This document shows, piece by piece, positions 14,783 to 22,983 of a stretch of DNA of 64,000 nucleotides. Every line of letters begins with the position of its first letter. Position 1 is the first letter of the stretch. The notes beneath the pieces were generated by a model, which saw nothing but the letters and a program-made list of their open reading frames with translations, was not told the origin of the DNA and ran no database searches. This DNA is from Phenylobacterium sp. (GTDB taxonomy: Bacteria > Pseudomonadota > Alphaproteobacteria > Caulobacterales > Caulobacteraceae), in the NCBI RefSeq assembly GCF_013822795.1, contig NZ_PNLB01000002.1, positions 243,041 through 307,040 on the forward strand. Reading direction: 5' to 3'. The position numbers and the translations under genes are program-made.

Positions 14783-16235
14783 ACGCCGTCCGGCCCGCAT
14801 CGTTATTGGCGGGGCGCTGGACGCGCGCCTTCGCACCTGGTTGACCAGTCACCCTGAGGGGCACGAGCGCGGCGCGTTCGTATTTTTCAAGAAGGTGGAT
14901 CGCGACGTCCAAGGCCTGGAGCGTTCGCCCCGTTATATCGCCGTGGATGCGGTGGAGCTCGACGATCGTTGGGTCGAGGACAGTTCACCGATACACCTCC
15001 GCTTTAGCCTTCGACGTCTGGCCGAGCTGTCATTCCGATGCGAGCAGGAGCAGCTCGAGCTCGGCTTCGTGCACAGCCATCCCGACGGCGCGCCTAAGTT
15101 CTCTTCCAAGGACGATAGTAACGAGCGCGCGATCCTTAGGGGCCACGCGGGGGCGAGTGGCGATAGCGTCGATCTTGTCGCCCTGATCCTCTGCCACGGG
15201 CAGTGGCTCGGCCGGGTGCGTCACGCGGCGGCACCCGATCTAGCTGTGCCCGCGCGGCATGTCCTAGTCCTCTCGGACAAGATGTCCCTCTGGACCGGCC
15301 AGCAGCCCATGGACGATGAAGGCTCGCTAGCCCGTCAGGCGGCCGCCTTCGGTCAGCCGTTCAACCGGAAGCTTCGCTCGCTCCGCGCCGTCGTCGTGGG
15401 CCTCGGGGGGACCGGCTCGCCCATGGCCACGCTCCTAGCCCGTTGCGGCGTTGGCGAACTCGTCCTAATCGACGGCGACCGCCTCGAAGTCACGAACCTC
15501 AATCGGGTCCGCGGTTATCGGCGTTGCGACGTGGCCGAGCACAAGGCGGTTTCGCTGGCCGCCTACATCCGGAGCCTCGAACTGGGGTGCAGGGTCGCCT
15601 ACCTCCCCGAGTTCATCGACGTGTCCCCCGCAGCGATTGACGCGATTGCGACCGCAGACGTCGTATTCGGATGCACAGATGACGTGGCGGGCCGGGACAT
15701 CCTCAACCAATCCCTCTACTACTATGCCCTGCCGCTGATCGACGTCGGCCTCACCGGCATAGTCGCCGAGGCCGCCGATGGGATGCCCTATCTCCGTGAC
15801 CATCGGGGGCGCATCAGCACCGTGCTGCCGGAGGCCGGCGCCTGCCTGCGCTGCCAAGGGGTCGTCACAGAGGAGAAGCTCAAGGCGGAGCGCGCCTTCA
15901 AGGCGAGGCCGGAGCTTGCTCAGCTCGATCCAGAAACCCTGAAACGCGAGTATTATCTCGTGGGCGGGCACGAGAGCGCGCCCGGGATCGGCCCCTTCAC
16001 CAGCGCCACCGCGGACCATGCCGCGGCCGGATTCATGAATCTCATCCAGCCGTTCCGGAAGCTCGGCGATGAACTTCGCCAGGACAACATCTGGATCGAT
16101 TTCGTGCACCTTGGCATCTACAGCAACGAGCCAAGAGGAAGCGCGAGCTGCTTCTGCTGCGGCGCCGACGGGCTTCGCGCTGGAAGTGAGGGCCCCTATC
16201 GCCTCAGCATGCCCAAGCTGGGACGCGCGCCATGA
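14769..16235 (+). CDS. JAB (JAMM) deubiquitinase-ThiF/E1 fusion
   Basis: A 488-residue two-domain enzyme. Residues about 1-160 are a JAB/JAMM isopeptidase with E33, H102-S-H104-P and S112-x-x-D115, a complete zinc site. Residues about 195-440 are a ThiF/E1 adenylation domain: G211-L-G-G-T-G-S217, LIDGD (233-237), NLNR (243-246), K259 and CTDD (302-305). Cys pairs 359/362 (CLRC) and 461/464 (CFCC) are suited to bind structural zinc. Beyond these no cysteine stands in the expected E1 active-site loop. It should adenylate the Ubl C-terminus and also trim or remove the Ubl. The stop overlaps the DUF6527 gene by 4 nt. Confidence 0.9.
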   Translation: MRSAERRPARIVIGGALDARLRTWLTSHPEGHERGAFVFFKKVDRDVQGLERSPRYIAVDAVELDDRWVEDSSPIHLRFSLRRLAELSFRCEQEQLELGFVHSHPDGAPKFSSKDDSNERAILRGHAGASGDSVDLVALILCHGQWLGRVRHAAAPDLAVPARHVLVLSDKMSLWTGQQPMDDEGSLARQAAAFGQPFNRKLRSLRAVVVGLGGTGSPMATLLARCGVGELVLIDGDRLEVTNLNRVRGYRRCDVAEHKAVSLAAYIRSLELGCRVAYLPEFIDVSPAAIDAIATADVVFGCTDDVAGRDILNQSLYYYALPLIDVGLTGIVAEAADGMPYLRDHRGRISTVLPEAGACLRCQGVVTEEKLKAERAFKARPELAQLDPETLKREYYLVGGHESAPGIGPFTSATADHAAAGFMNLIQPFRKLGDELRQDNIWIDFVHLGIYSNEPRGSASCFCCGADGLRAGSEGPYRLSMPKLGRAP

Positions 16236-16690
16236 GCGTGTTTGGAGGGATCTGGCGTAGTTTCGCGGCCTTCGGGCGCTGGCTTGCAGGTTCAAGCGCT
16301 CAGCCCCGCGCCGCGCCTCACGTCCGAGAGGTGCATCAGCCGCCTTACTTCGACGCGGTGACGCACCTGGACCGCACCCCGCCGAACGAAGCGGTACAGC
16401 CGCAGCGCTTCTACCTTGTTGAAGCGCGCGGAGAGAGCTACTGGGCGCTCTTTCGCTGTCCCTGCGCGTGCGGTGAAGTGGTGAATCTTCCGCTGCGGGC
16501 GCCTCACCAGCCTCGATGGCGTGTGACGTCAGATGGAGACGGGCGCCCAACCCTGCATCCCTCGGTTTGGCGCAACCGAGGCTGCCTCAGCCACTTCTGG
16601 ATCAGGCAAGGGCGAGTGATCTTCTGCAACGATACGGGCCTCGAACCGTGGAAGGTCCGCCCGGACTTGTACTCTCCGCCGCGCATGTAG
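16232..16690 (+). CDS. DUF6527 family zinc-binding protein
   Basis: A 152-residue protein coupled by ATGA to the JAB-E1 gene. After a poorly conserved first 55 residues it shows the DUF6527 signature: a Cys cluster (FRCPCACGEVVNLPL), W-R-V-T, a strand with TLHPSVW and then CLSHFWIRQGRVIFC. The Cys and His residues suggest one bound metal. The family occurs in bacterial ubiquitin-like operons, where a substrate-selecting or peptidase-like role has been considered; that is not settled. It is the last gene of the operon. Confidence 0.8.
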   Translation: MSVFGGIWRSFAAFGRWLAGSSAQPRAAPHVREVHQPPYFDAVTHLDRTPPNEAVQPQRFYLVEARGESYWALFRCPCACGEVVNLPLRAPHQPRWRVTSDGDGRPTLHPSVWRNRGCLSHFWIRQGRVIFCNDTGLEPWKVRPDLYSPPRM

Positions 16691-16828
16691 GGGCACTCGG
16701 AGTGCAGCGTCGCCCCACGTCATGCCTTGAGCCGTGACGCATTATGTTCGTTGCATCGGCGATGGAGGGCGAGATCGCGATCGGGGGCCACCCCCTTCAC
16801 GTCAATAGACGGCGTCCCCTGCGACCGG

Positions 16829-16905
16829 CGGTCACTTCCGGTTAATGGTCCTCTTTTCGGCCGGAAGCCTATGTCTGCAAGTGGCGCAAAGCCGCCCCAT
16901 CACGC
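16829..16905. repeat. Degenerate intergenic repeat, copy 1
   Basis: Holds the family core TATGTCTGCAAGTGGCGC with an upstream CACTTCCGG arm. Other copies are near 18218, 18955, 19866, 21229 and 31209. It sits between the DUF6527 gene and the end of the serine hydrolase gene. Confidence 0.45.
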
Positions 16906-16925
16906 ACCCGAGGATTTCCCTGGCG

Positions 16926-18071
16926 CTACTCCCGTGAACGCTCCACCTCACCGCGCACGATCCCTTCCACCTCCTTGAAGGGGAGGTGATTGCTTGGCGA
17001 TGTATTGACGAGCGTCGCCACAGACACATCCGGGCCGATCAGACTGAAGAGCGATGCGGTAAAGCCATCGATCGCGCCTCCGTGTGAAATCTCAGCCTTC
17101 TTGCCTTCGCCTGCCAAAAAGACGCCCATACCGTAGTGAACCGGTCGGCGCGTTCCATTCTTGGTCAGCTGAGTTGGCAGGCTGCCATCAGCGAGGCGAA
17201 CGGAAGTGGTCATCTCCCTGTAGCTCTCGGGGTGCAGCACCTTTTCATGGGTCAGTGCATGGCTCCACGTGAGGAGGTCTCCTACCGATGACCTCATTGC
17301 CCCGGCAGCGAAGGGCACGCTCATGTCGACCGGGTTGGTATTGATCCAGCCGATCTGCTCGGCGGTCATTCGATCGTAGCCAGAGGCCCGTCCTGGGACG
17401 ACGTCGGCCGAGCGATCCAGGGCCGTCGAGTTCATGCCTAAGGGACCGAAAAGCCGGGTTGTCATGAACCTCTCCAGAGGCTCTCCAGAGGCCCGCTCTA
17501 TGATCGCGCCGGCCAGGGCGTAGTTGGAGCTTGAGTACTGCCAGTTCGTCCCGGGTGCGAAGGTGTGCAGCGTTGGGACGTCGAGCACGTAGGCCACTAG
17601 TTCGTCGGTGCTGTGAGGCAGCCGCGTTTCTCGGGGAAAGCCAGGCCGTCCGACATAGTCGGCGATGCCCGATGTGTGGGTCAGCAACTGGCGGATCGTG
17701 GTCGGATCCGAGGCGGGAAATTCGCCGATAAACTTGGAGACGCGATCGTCGATGGCGAGCTTGCCGTCTTCCTGCAGCAAGAGCATCGCGGCGGCAGTGA
17801 ACTGCTTGGTCAGCGATCCAATCTGGAAGACGGTGTCGGGTGTCGCGGGCGTGCCTGTCTCAAGGTTCGCGAACCCATATCCGCGTGCAAAGACGACTTC
17901 TCCACGGCGCATTACGGCCACGGCCCCACCGGCGGTCCAGCCGCTCGTCACGGGCGCTTGCATAGCCGCATCGATGGCGGCTTCAGCTTCGACTGAAAGG
18001 GGCTGGGCGAGGCATGGTCCTGCCGCTGCGAAACATGCGGCGATCGCGAAAACCAATCGCGGACTGAACAA
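16926..18071 (-). CDS. Serine hydrolase, class C beta-lactamase/D-alanyl-D-alanine carboxypeptidase type
   Basis: A 381-residue secreted enzyme with a signal peptide (about residues 1-22, ending CLAQ). The Beta-lactamase (serine hydrolase) domain has S-x-x-K as SLTK within FQIGSLTKQFTAAA, a second motif WQYSSSNYALAG in which the usual Y-x-N reads Y-S-S, and a third motif HGG (SHGGAIDG). It probably acts on peptides, esters or cell-wall D-peptides in the periplasm and is not necessarily a resistance enzyme. It heads a run of four minus-strand genes in the accessory block that encode exported proteins. Confidence 0.88.
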   Translation of the reverse strand: MFSPRLVFAIAACFAAAGPCLAQPLSVEAEAAIDAAMQAPVTSGWTAGGAVAVMRRGEVVFARGYGFANLETGTPATPDTVFQIGSLTKQFTAAAMLLLQEDGKLAIDDRVSKFIGEFPASDPTTIRQLLTHTSGIADYVGRPGFPRETRLPHSTDELVAYVLDVPTLHTFAPGTNWQYSSSNYALAGAIIERASGEPLERFMTTRLFGPLGMNSTALDRSADVVPGRASGYDRMTAEQIGWINTNPVDMSVPFAAGAMRSSVGDLLTWSHALTHEKVLHPESYREMTTSVRLADGSLPTQLTKNGTRRPVHYGMGVFLAGEGKKAEISHGGAIDGFTASLFSLIGPDVSVATLVNTSPSNHLPFKEVEGIVRGEVERSRE

Positions 18072-18217
18072 ACCCGACCCCCGGCGCTGCAGGCTGCATA
18101 TTTCGCCGAGCTAGCGACAAGCAGCAAGAGGAATGGGCGCGCGCCAACGGCCAGCATCTGCCCCCGACTAGTCAGTTCTGAGCCGACCGGAGCACACGCC
18201 GAGGTGCTTATCCGCCG

Positions 18218-18270
18218 AAAGGTCTGCTTAGCGGCAACAAGGAAATGTCCGCTGCTGGCGCTGAGCTGAC
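18218..18270. repeat. Degenerate intergenic repeat, copy 2
   Basis: GGTCTGCTTAGCGGC followed by AAATGTCCGCTGCTGGCGC, in the 260-bp spacer upstream of the serine hydrolase. No gene is seen in this spacer. Confidence 0.4.
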
Positions 18271-18331
18271 GTAGATCTTGGGGTGCGCGCAAGCAGGAGC
18301 TGTTCCGCCGCGCGAGGGGGAAGGGGCCTAA

Positions 18332-18913
18332 CTAGCCGGCCCCACTCAAAGGGGATTTGGCTGGCGGCGAGCTATGGCAGGTCGAGACGAAAGCGCCGAT
18401 TGCTGGGCTCAAGCGGTACTTTGGTTTTCGGATCACATCGTACCGACGCAAGGAACGACCGCGAGACATTGCGGCTAGAGCCGTGAGCAGGCGAGGCCCT
18501 GATCCTTCATCGGCGACGTAGCGATAGCTAAGCCCGCCACCCAAGCCGTGGGCAAAGAAGTACTCGCGGTTGAAGGTGACCGCCTGGGTCTCTCCCCAGT
18601 CAATCCGAAAGGTCATGTCTAGAGTGGGCGTAGGCTGCCACTCGATCTGCGGATTGCTCGTTCCAGGTACAGGGGCGCTCGGACCGAGAACCATGCGAAC
18701 GTCGCCGGCCTTGAGACACTGGACTTTGAGCGTGTCGGAGATCGGCAAGCCGATCAGCGGTGGCTGCGCACTCTGCCGTATCTCAGACGCGATATGCTCA
18801 CGATCGTAGCTTTCAGGAACGTAACTCTGCCATGGGTTGGAATGCGGTCCGCAGCTGGCCAGGAACGCGCTCAAGACGGTCGTGATCAGTAGGACCTTTG
18901 GCCTTGGCGGCAC
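18332..18913 (-). CDS. Putative lipoprotein
   Basis: Read from GTG 18913 it is a 193-residue protein with a lipoprotein signal (KVLLITTVLSAFLASC), the lipobox being LASC. An open frame continues upstream to ATG 19015 but would bury the signal, so the GTG is preferred. The body has beta-rich segments (WQPTPTLDMTFRIDWG, AVTFNREYFFAHG) and is not recognised. The C-terminal 30 residues look like run-on translation into repeat-like sequence, so the end may be altered. Confidence 0.5.
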   Translation of the reverse strand: MPPRPKVLLITTVLSAFLASCGPHSNPWQSYVPESYDREHIASEIRQSAQPPLIGLPISDTLKVQCLKAGDVRMVLGPSAPVPGTSNPQIEWQPTPTLDMTFRIDWGETQAVTFNREYFFAHGLGGGLSYRYVADEGSGPRLLTALAAMSRGRSLRRYDVIRKPKYRLSPAIGAFVSTCHSSPPAKSPLSGAG

Positions 18914-18954
18914 GCTGCGCTCCCTCACCGGGCGGGGTTGCTCAAAGCCGGGCA

Positions 18955-19010
18955 GTGAGCGTCTGCTTCCGGCTCCGAGTCCAGTGTCAGCTTCTGGCGC
19001 GACCCGGACT
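18955..19010. repeat. Degenerate intergenic repeat, copy 3
   Basis: GCGTCTGCTTCCGGCTCCG, then AGTGTCAGCTTCTGGCGCG and CCGGACT. It lies just upstream of the lipoprotein gene. Confidence 0.45.
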
Positions 19011-19030
19011 TTCAAGCTGGAGGGCTATCA

Positions 19031-19747
19031 TCAACAGCTAGCGCCAATGCGTAGTCGTGCTTCGGTGTCCGTTAACGTCTCGGTCCAACCGATCGCTGCC
19101 CGGCGTTGGTCGACGGCCGAAATGTCCTCGACGGCGAGGAAGCCCCAAGCGCCGCTCACGCAATGGGCCTGGCTGGCATAGCGCTGTGGACGATTGCCTT
19201 TGACCTGAACGCGGTCAAAGAGCAGCGCGTAGTCACGCGGATTGATCTCGCCTGTCGCCACAAGTGGCTCGATCCGGTTCAGGATCGCCTGCTGAAATGC
19301 CGTGTCGGGTGAGTGCTGCACGATCAGCCAAGCGTCGGCGCCGACTTTTTCCCCATATTTGCTGCGCGTGAACCACCCCTCTTGCGGGAGGGCCGCTGTC
19401 AGCGCCCGAGTGTTATCCGCGTCGATGGCTACAATCTCTTCGAACAACTGCTGAAGCGCGTGTCCCTTTTCAACCTGCGACAGATCCGATCGCATGACAT
19501 CAGTGACCCCGTCCCGTGCGACTGCGTCCAGCCGCGCGCGCCGACTGAGATCTTCGGCGACATCTTTCGGCGGGGGGAGCGCCGCCTGCTGCGCGCGGAA
19601 GGCCGCGAGTTCCGCTCGTAGTTCGCTCAACAGCGCGGCGGCTTTCGGAGACACTTTGCCTGGCGGTACGGCAGGCTGCGCCGTTGCGGTGGTGGCGAGC
19701 GCAAGTGCAAGGCTCGCTCCCGTTAGAGCGCGTTGAACCAATGCCAT
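19031..19747 (-). CDS. DUF6624 domain secreted protein
   Basis: A 238-residue protein with a signal peptide (ALTGASLALALATTATAQP). The C-terminal half has the DUF6624 hallmarks GWFTRSKYGEKVGADAWLIVQHSPDTAFQQAIL and DYALLFDRVQVKGNRPQRYASQ. The function of the family is unknown. It is a member of the minus-strand run of exported proteins, with repeat copies on both sides. Confidence 0.75.
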   Translation of the reverse strand: MALVQRALTGASLALALATTATAQPAVPPGKVSPKAAALLSELRAELAAFRAQQAALPPPKDVAEDLSRRARLDAVARDGVTDVMRSDLSQVEKGHALQQLFEEIVAIDADNTRALTAALPQEGWFTRSKYGEKVGADAWLIVQHSPDTAFQQAILNRIEPLVATGEINPRDYALLFDRVQVKGNRPQRYASQAHCVSGAWGFLAVEDISAVDQRRAAIGWTETLTDTEARLRIGASC

Positions 19748-19865
19748 TCGAGCCTCCGCGGTAGGGCGTCACGCTCTCGCAGTGGGAGATCGGTGGCAAG
19801 GCGCAATTTATAGTCGAATGGCGTCGGCTTGGCCGCTTTATGGCCCCTGGAAGCGGCCCTTCGGG

Positions 19866-19920
19866 TAAGTCCGCTTTCAGCGTCACAGCCGATGTCCGCT
19901 AGTGGCGCGATGCGGACTCC
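19866..19920. repeat. Degenerate intergenic repeat, copy 4 (best-preserved)
   Basis: AAGTCCGCTTTCAGCG, a short spacer, then ATGTCCGCTAGTGGCGCG and ATGCGGACT. The outer AGTCCGC and GCGGACT arms are inverted. It lies between the DUF6624 gene and the end of the next gene. Confidence 0.5.
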
Positions 19921-19945
19921 TGCCGAGCGGGGCGCACCGTGCCGA

Positions 19946-21118
19946 TTATGGCGCCGAGACAGCGGCCGCACGATAGCCGGGCTCGGCCGGCAGTCCGGGA
20001 AACTCCATGGCGAAAATCCCGACGGCTGGGAAGCATGGCCAGCGCGCGCCGTTCAGCCAGGCGGCGGGGCGCAGGCGGGCGCGCTGTTCGAGGGTGATCG
20101 GCAGGCCGGCGGGCAGACTTTCGAGGCTCAGGTCCGGCGAGAGAGTCCCGGCGTCCAGATCGAAATGCCCGAGATAGATCACCTCGCCCGCCTTGGCCTC
20201 GAAGGCCGGTGCGCCCAGGCACAGCTCCAACGCACTGCGCGACAGGATCCGCCACCGTCCCGGCGGGAGGGCGACAGCATAGACTTCCCGGTCGGTCTTG
20301 GAGAGAGGGTGCTTTTGCTCGCCCCACAGGAAGAACTCGTCGGGCCGCCCGTCCGCATCCCAGGCCAAGACCTCCGGTGTCGGGCCAAACCGACGGGCCT
20401 GAAGAAAGTCGTACTTCGAGGAGGACTTGCCGGAGAAGGAGAAGATCGCCAGCGCCTCGGTCGAGGGAACCGCCCGGACGGCGGCAGCGTCCAGCGGCTG
20501 GGCCATGAATTTTGCCTTGGCGTTGGCGTAGCGCACCTTACCGACCTTCGGGACCTGCAACTTGCTCGGGTCGAACGCCTTCAGGCTTAGGGAGCGCACC
20601 GACAACTGCGGGAGCGTGTGGATCGCGAACACCACGGCGCCGCGGCGGGCAGCGTCGTTCTCGTAGGTCCGAACCACCTCGCCCGGCGGCTGTTCGGCGC
20701 CCGCCCACGCCTGGAGCTGGCGGGCGATCTCCGCCCGGTCCGCCTGCCACAGCGCCGCGCCATGGGCGTCGTCGAGCCGCATCACCCGCCAGCCGGCTAC
20801 CGCCATGCAGTTCTGCAGGCTGACCTGCAGACGCACCTGGTTGGCCATCGAGAAGATGAGCCCAGGTGCGATACCCCCAAACAGGGGGTCTGCGGTGGTT
20901 CGTATCTCGCCCCGCTTGGTGAGACCGCCGTCCACGAAGCCGCCGACGGCCGTGCCGATACAGCCAGCCACCTCCCGCTCGTAGTCTGCGGCGCTGGCGG
21001 CCGGCCGGTTGAAGTAGGTGTACCCCGTAGCCGCCACCGTCGCGTCTGGCGTCGCAGCCATCGCCGCGCCGGACGATACCAGAAGCGCGAAGGCAGCGCT
21101 CTTTCCGACGAGATCCAT
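19946..21118 (-). CDS. Uncharacterised exported protein
   Basis: A 390-residue protein read from ATG 21118, where the signal peptide starts (LVGKSAAFALLVSSGAAMAA); the frame is open upstream to 21274 without coding character. Conserved-looking parts are a short N-terminal domain with two Cys (ADYEREVAGCIGTAVGGFVDGGL, LQNCMAVAGWRVM) that recalls small exported DUFs, and a C-terminal beta-rich region (WRILSRSALELCLG, AGEVIYLGHFDL). The latter resembles periplasmic or lipoprotein folds that sense surface state. Not recognised with confidence. Confidence 0.65.
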   Translation of the reverse strand: MDLVGKSAAFALLVSSGAAMAATPDATVAATGYTYFNRPAASAADYEREVAGCIGTAVGGFVDGGLTKRGEIRTTADPLFGGIAPGLIFSMANQVRLQVSLQNCMAVAGWRVMRLDDAHGAALWQADRAEIARQLQAWAGAEQPPGEVVRTYENDAARRGAVVFAIHTLPQLSVRSLSLKAFDPSKLQVPKVGKVRYANAKAKFMAQPLDAAAVRAVPSTEALAIFSFSGKSSSKYDFLQARRFGPTPEVLAWDADGRPDEFFLWGEQKHPLSKTDREVYAVALPPGRWRILSRSALELCLGAPAFEAKAGEVIYLGHFDLDAGTLSPDLSLESLPAGLPITLEQRARLRPAAWLNGARWPCFPAVGIFAMEFPGLPAEPGYRAAAVSAP

Positions 21119-21580
21119 CCTGGCCCCCCAACGACGTTCGCTGCCGAGCATGGCGCGGAATCCGGCCCCGGACAAACGGCCGGGGTACTCTGCGAGCTCA
21201 AGCGAGGAGGCCGAGGGCAGCGCAGTTGAAATGTCCGCTCCTACGTCAAACTCAGATGACCGCTCATGGCGCATTCGCGACCGAGGCCGACGGCTTAGTC
21301 GGTTTTGCCAAGCGCTGACCTATCCAGCGTCAGCTAGGGGTGGAAGACGGTCGTTCGCCGACGAGGCCCGGGAGTGCCCGTGACGTGCCAACTTCAGAAG
21401 TTAGCGCCGGTGAAGTCCGGCCTCCGCGACCAAGCTTCACAATAACAACTTTTGCGTGTTCTTGTTGACCTCCTCCCAACTCAAGGTGCAAGCATGGGCT
21501 GCGACGTCCGCTCGCGCGCGGCCAGTCGAAGCGGCCAAGATGGTCTTAGTTCAACGCTGATTTTTGTAGGGGATACGGTT
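21119..21580. other. Intergenic region with repeat copy 5
   Basis: This 462-bp divergent spacer has no credible gene. At 21229-21275 it holds a poorer copy of the dispersed repeat (AAATGTCCGCTCC and CCGCTCATGGCGC). The last 100 bp are less GC-rich and should hold the promoter of the RTX gene. Confidence 0.45.
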
Positions 21581-22417
21581 ATGGCTGTATTTGATGGGAA
21601 TGAGTGGTGGGACGATTTTAAGTCTAGGCCAGGAGTTCTCCCCATTACCGGAGGTGCAGTTTATAATGGCACGTCTGGAATGGACGAAATCTATGGATCT
21701 GACCCGGATATCTGGGGGAGTGGCCCGGTTCGGGAGAATCTTGGAAACGACACCTTGAGCGGTGGCGGCGGCGACGACGGGATCATGGGCCGCGGCGGCA
21801 ACGACAGCATAAGCGGTGGAGACGGCAACGACGGGCTCTATGGGGACGCCGGCACCGACTTCATCTTCGGCGATGCGGGTAACGACTTTATCGATGGCGG
21901 CGCCGACAACGACACCCTCAGCGGCAACACCGGCAACGACACCATTCTCGGCGGCGACGGAAACGACAACATCACCGGCGGCCAGGATCAGGATTGGCTG
22001 TCAGGCGGGGCCGGCGACGACGTCGTCGACGGAGCGCTTGGCAACGATACGCTCCAGGGCAACGCTGGAAACGACACGATCTCGGGCGGCGACGGAAACG
22101 ATCAACTCGCCGGCGGCCAGAACAACGACGTCCTGAACGGCGGCGCAGGGGCCGACACTCTGACCGGCGACCTGGGGAATGACACCCTGACCGGCGGATC
22201 GGGGGCCGACGTCTTCTTCGCCTCGAACACTACGGGCCAGGACGTCATCCAAGACTTCAACTACGCCGAAGGCGACCGCATGCAGATCATGTCGGGAACC
22301 ACAGGCACGGCCTACCAATCCGGCGCCGACACCATTTTCGACATGGGCGGCGGCAATCAGATCGTGCTGGTCGGGGTGAACCTTTCCTCGCTGCCTGCCG
22401 ATTGGGCATTCTACTAG
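21581..22417 (+). CDS. RTX (hemolysin-type) calcium-binding repeat protein
   Basis: A 278-residue protein read from ATG 21581 with GGGGA upstream. From about residue 45 to 205 it is a run of nonapeptide repeats G-G-x-G-N-D-x-(L/I/F)-x that form a calcium-binding parallel beta-roll (for example GNDTLSGGGGDDGIMG, GGAGADTLTGDLGNDTLTGG). The last 70 residues (GADVFFASNTTGQDVIQDF, GDRMQIMSG) are the C-terminal type I secretion region. No ABC/MFP secretion genes are adjacent. Whether it is an S-layer-like, adhesive or enzymatic protein cannot be said, and no catalytic domain is present. Confidence 0.88.
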   Translation: MAVFDGNEWWDDFKSRPGVLPITGGAVYNGTSGMDEIYGSDPDIWGSGPVRENLGNDTLSGGGGDDGIMGRGGNDSISGGDGNDGLYGDAGTDFIFGDAGNDFIDGGADNDTLSGNTGNDTILGGDGNDNITGGQDQDWLSGGAGDDVVDGALGNDTLQGNAGNDTISGGDGNDQLAGGQNNDVLNGGAGADTLTGDLGNDTLTGGSGADVFFASNTTGQDVIQDFNYAEGDRMQIMSGTTGTAYQSGADTIFDMGGGNQIVLVGVNLSSLPADWAFY

Positions 22418-22983
22418 ATCTTCACGGCCCGTCCGCAACGCGGGCGGGCCGCTCTTCGCAGCGGCGGGCCGCAAGAGCGCCCGGTCATTTATTCGTCCTC
22501 TCGCACCAGCCGGCGGTCACCGCTCCCGCGTGGCTCCACTTTCCATCTGTGGACGCCCCCTTCAGCGCAATTAGGATTTCCGAAGGTCTGACACGTAGTC
22601 GGATGCTGCCATCCGTCCGGCCTGTTGTGCGCCGCCTTATCGGTCCGGGGCCGCATGGGTATTTGCGGATCGGGTCCAAATCACCCGTAGCGTACTCGTA
22701 ACGCACTTGCGGGAACGCCACAGCACCGGTCGCGTCAGCTCCGTGCGCCAGGAAACACCGACTTGGCGAATATCCAGGTCAATGATGGTAACGTCTCCGG
22801 TAGACGCCTCCCTTGAGTGAAGTCAGACAACCTCACTCTGGCGCGTAGATGCCGTCGGGGGGGCCACTCCATCACCCCTAGCAGACACCTCTTTCGTCTG
22901 ATCTCGGTCTAACTGAACCGGCGCGGCGAATTCAATTCGCTGCGCGGCATCCCTGACAATCGACAAACCTAAGGAGCGTCCGC
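22418..22983. other. Intergenic region between RTX gene and phage cassette
   Basis: Apart from the hairpin at 22425-22451 these 566 bp show no credible gene or RNA. The only notable feature is the strong ribosome binding site AAGGAG just before the phage tail gene. Confidence 0.4.
22425..22451 (+). terminator. Hairpin after the RTX gene
   Basis: A 12-bp stem (22425-22436 with 22440-22451, one mismatch) with loop AAC begins 8 nt after the RTX stop. No long T run follows. Confidence 0.5.

Noticed and set aside
16926..18071. Class C antibiotic-resistance beta-lactamase
   Set aside because: The SLTK motif is present but the second motif is YSS rather than Y-x-N and the layout fits general serine hydrolases or carboxypeptidases; no AmpR-type regulator is adjacent.
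22485..22721. 78-residue minus-strand frame in the RTX-phage spacer
   Set aside because: No recognisable domain, no ribosome binding site and no coupling to a neighbour.
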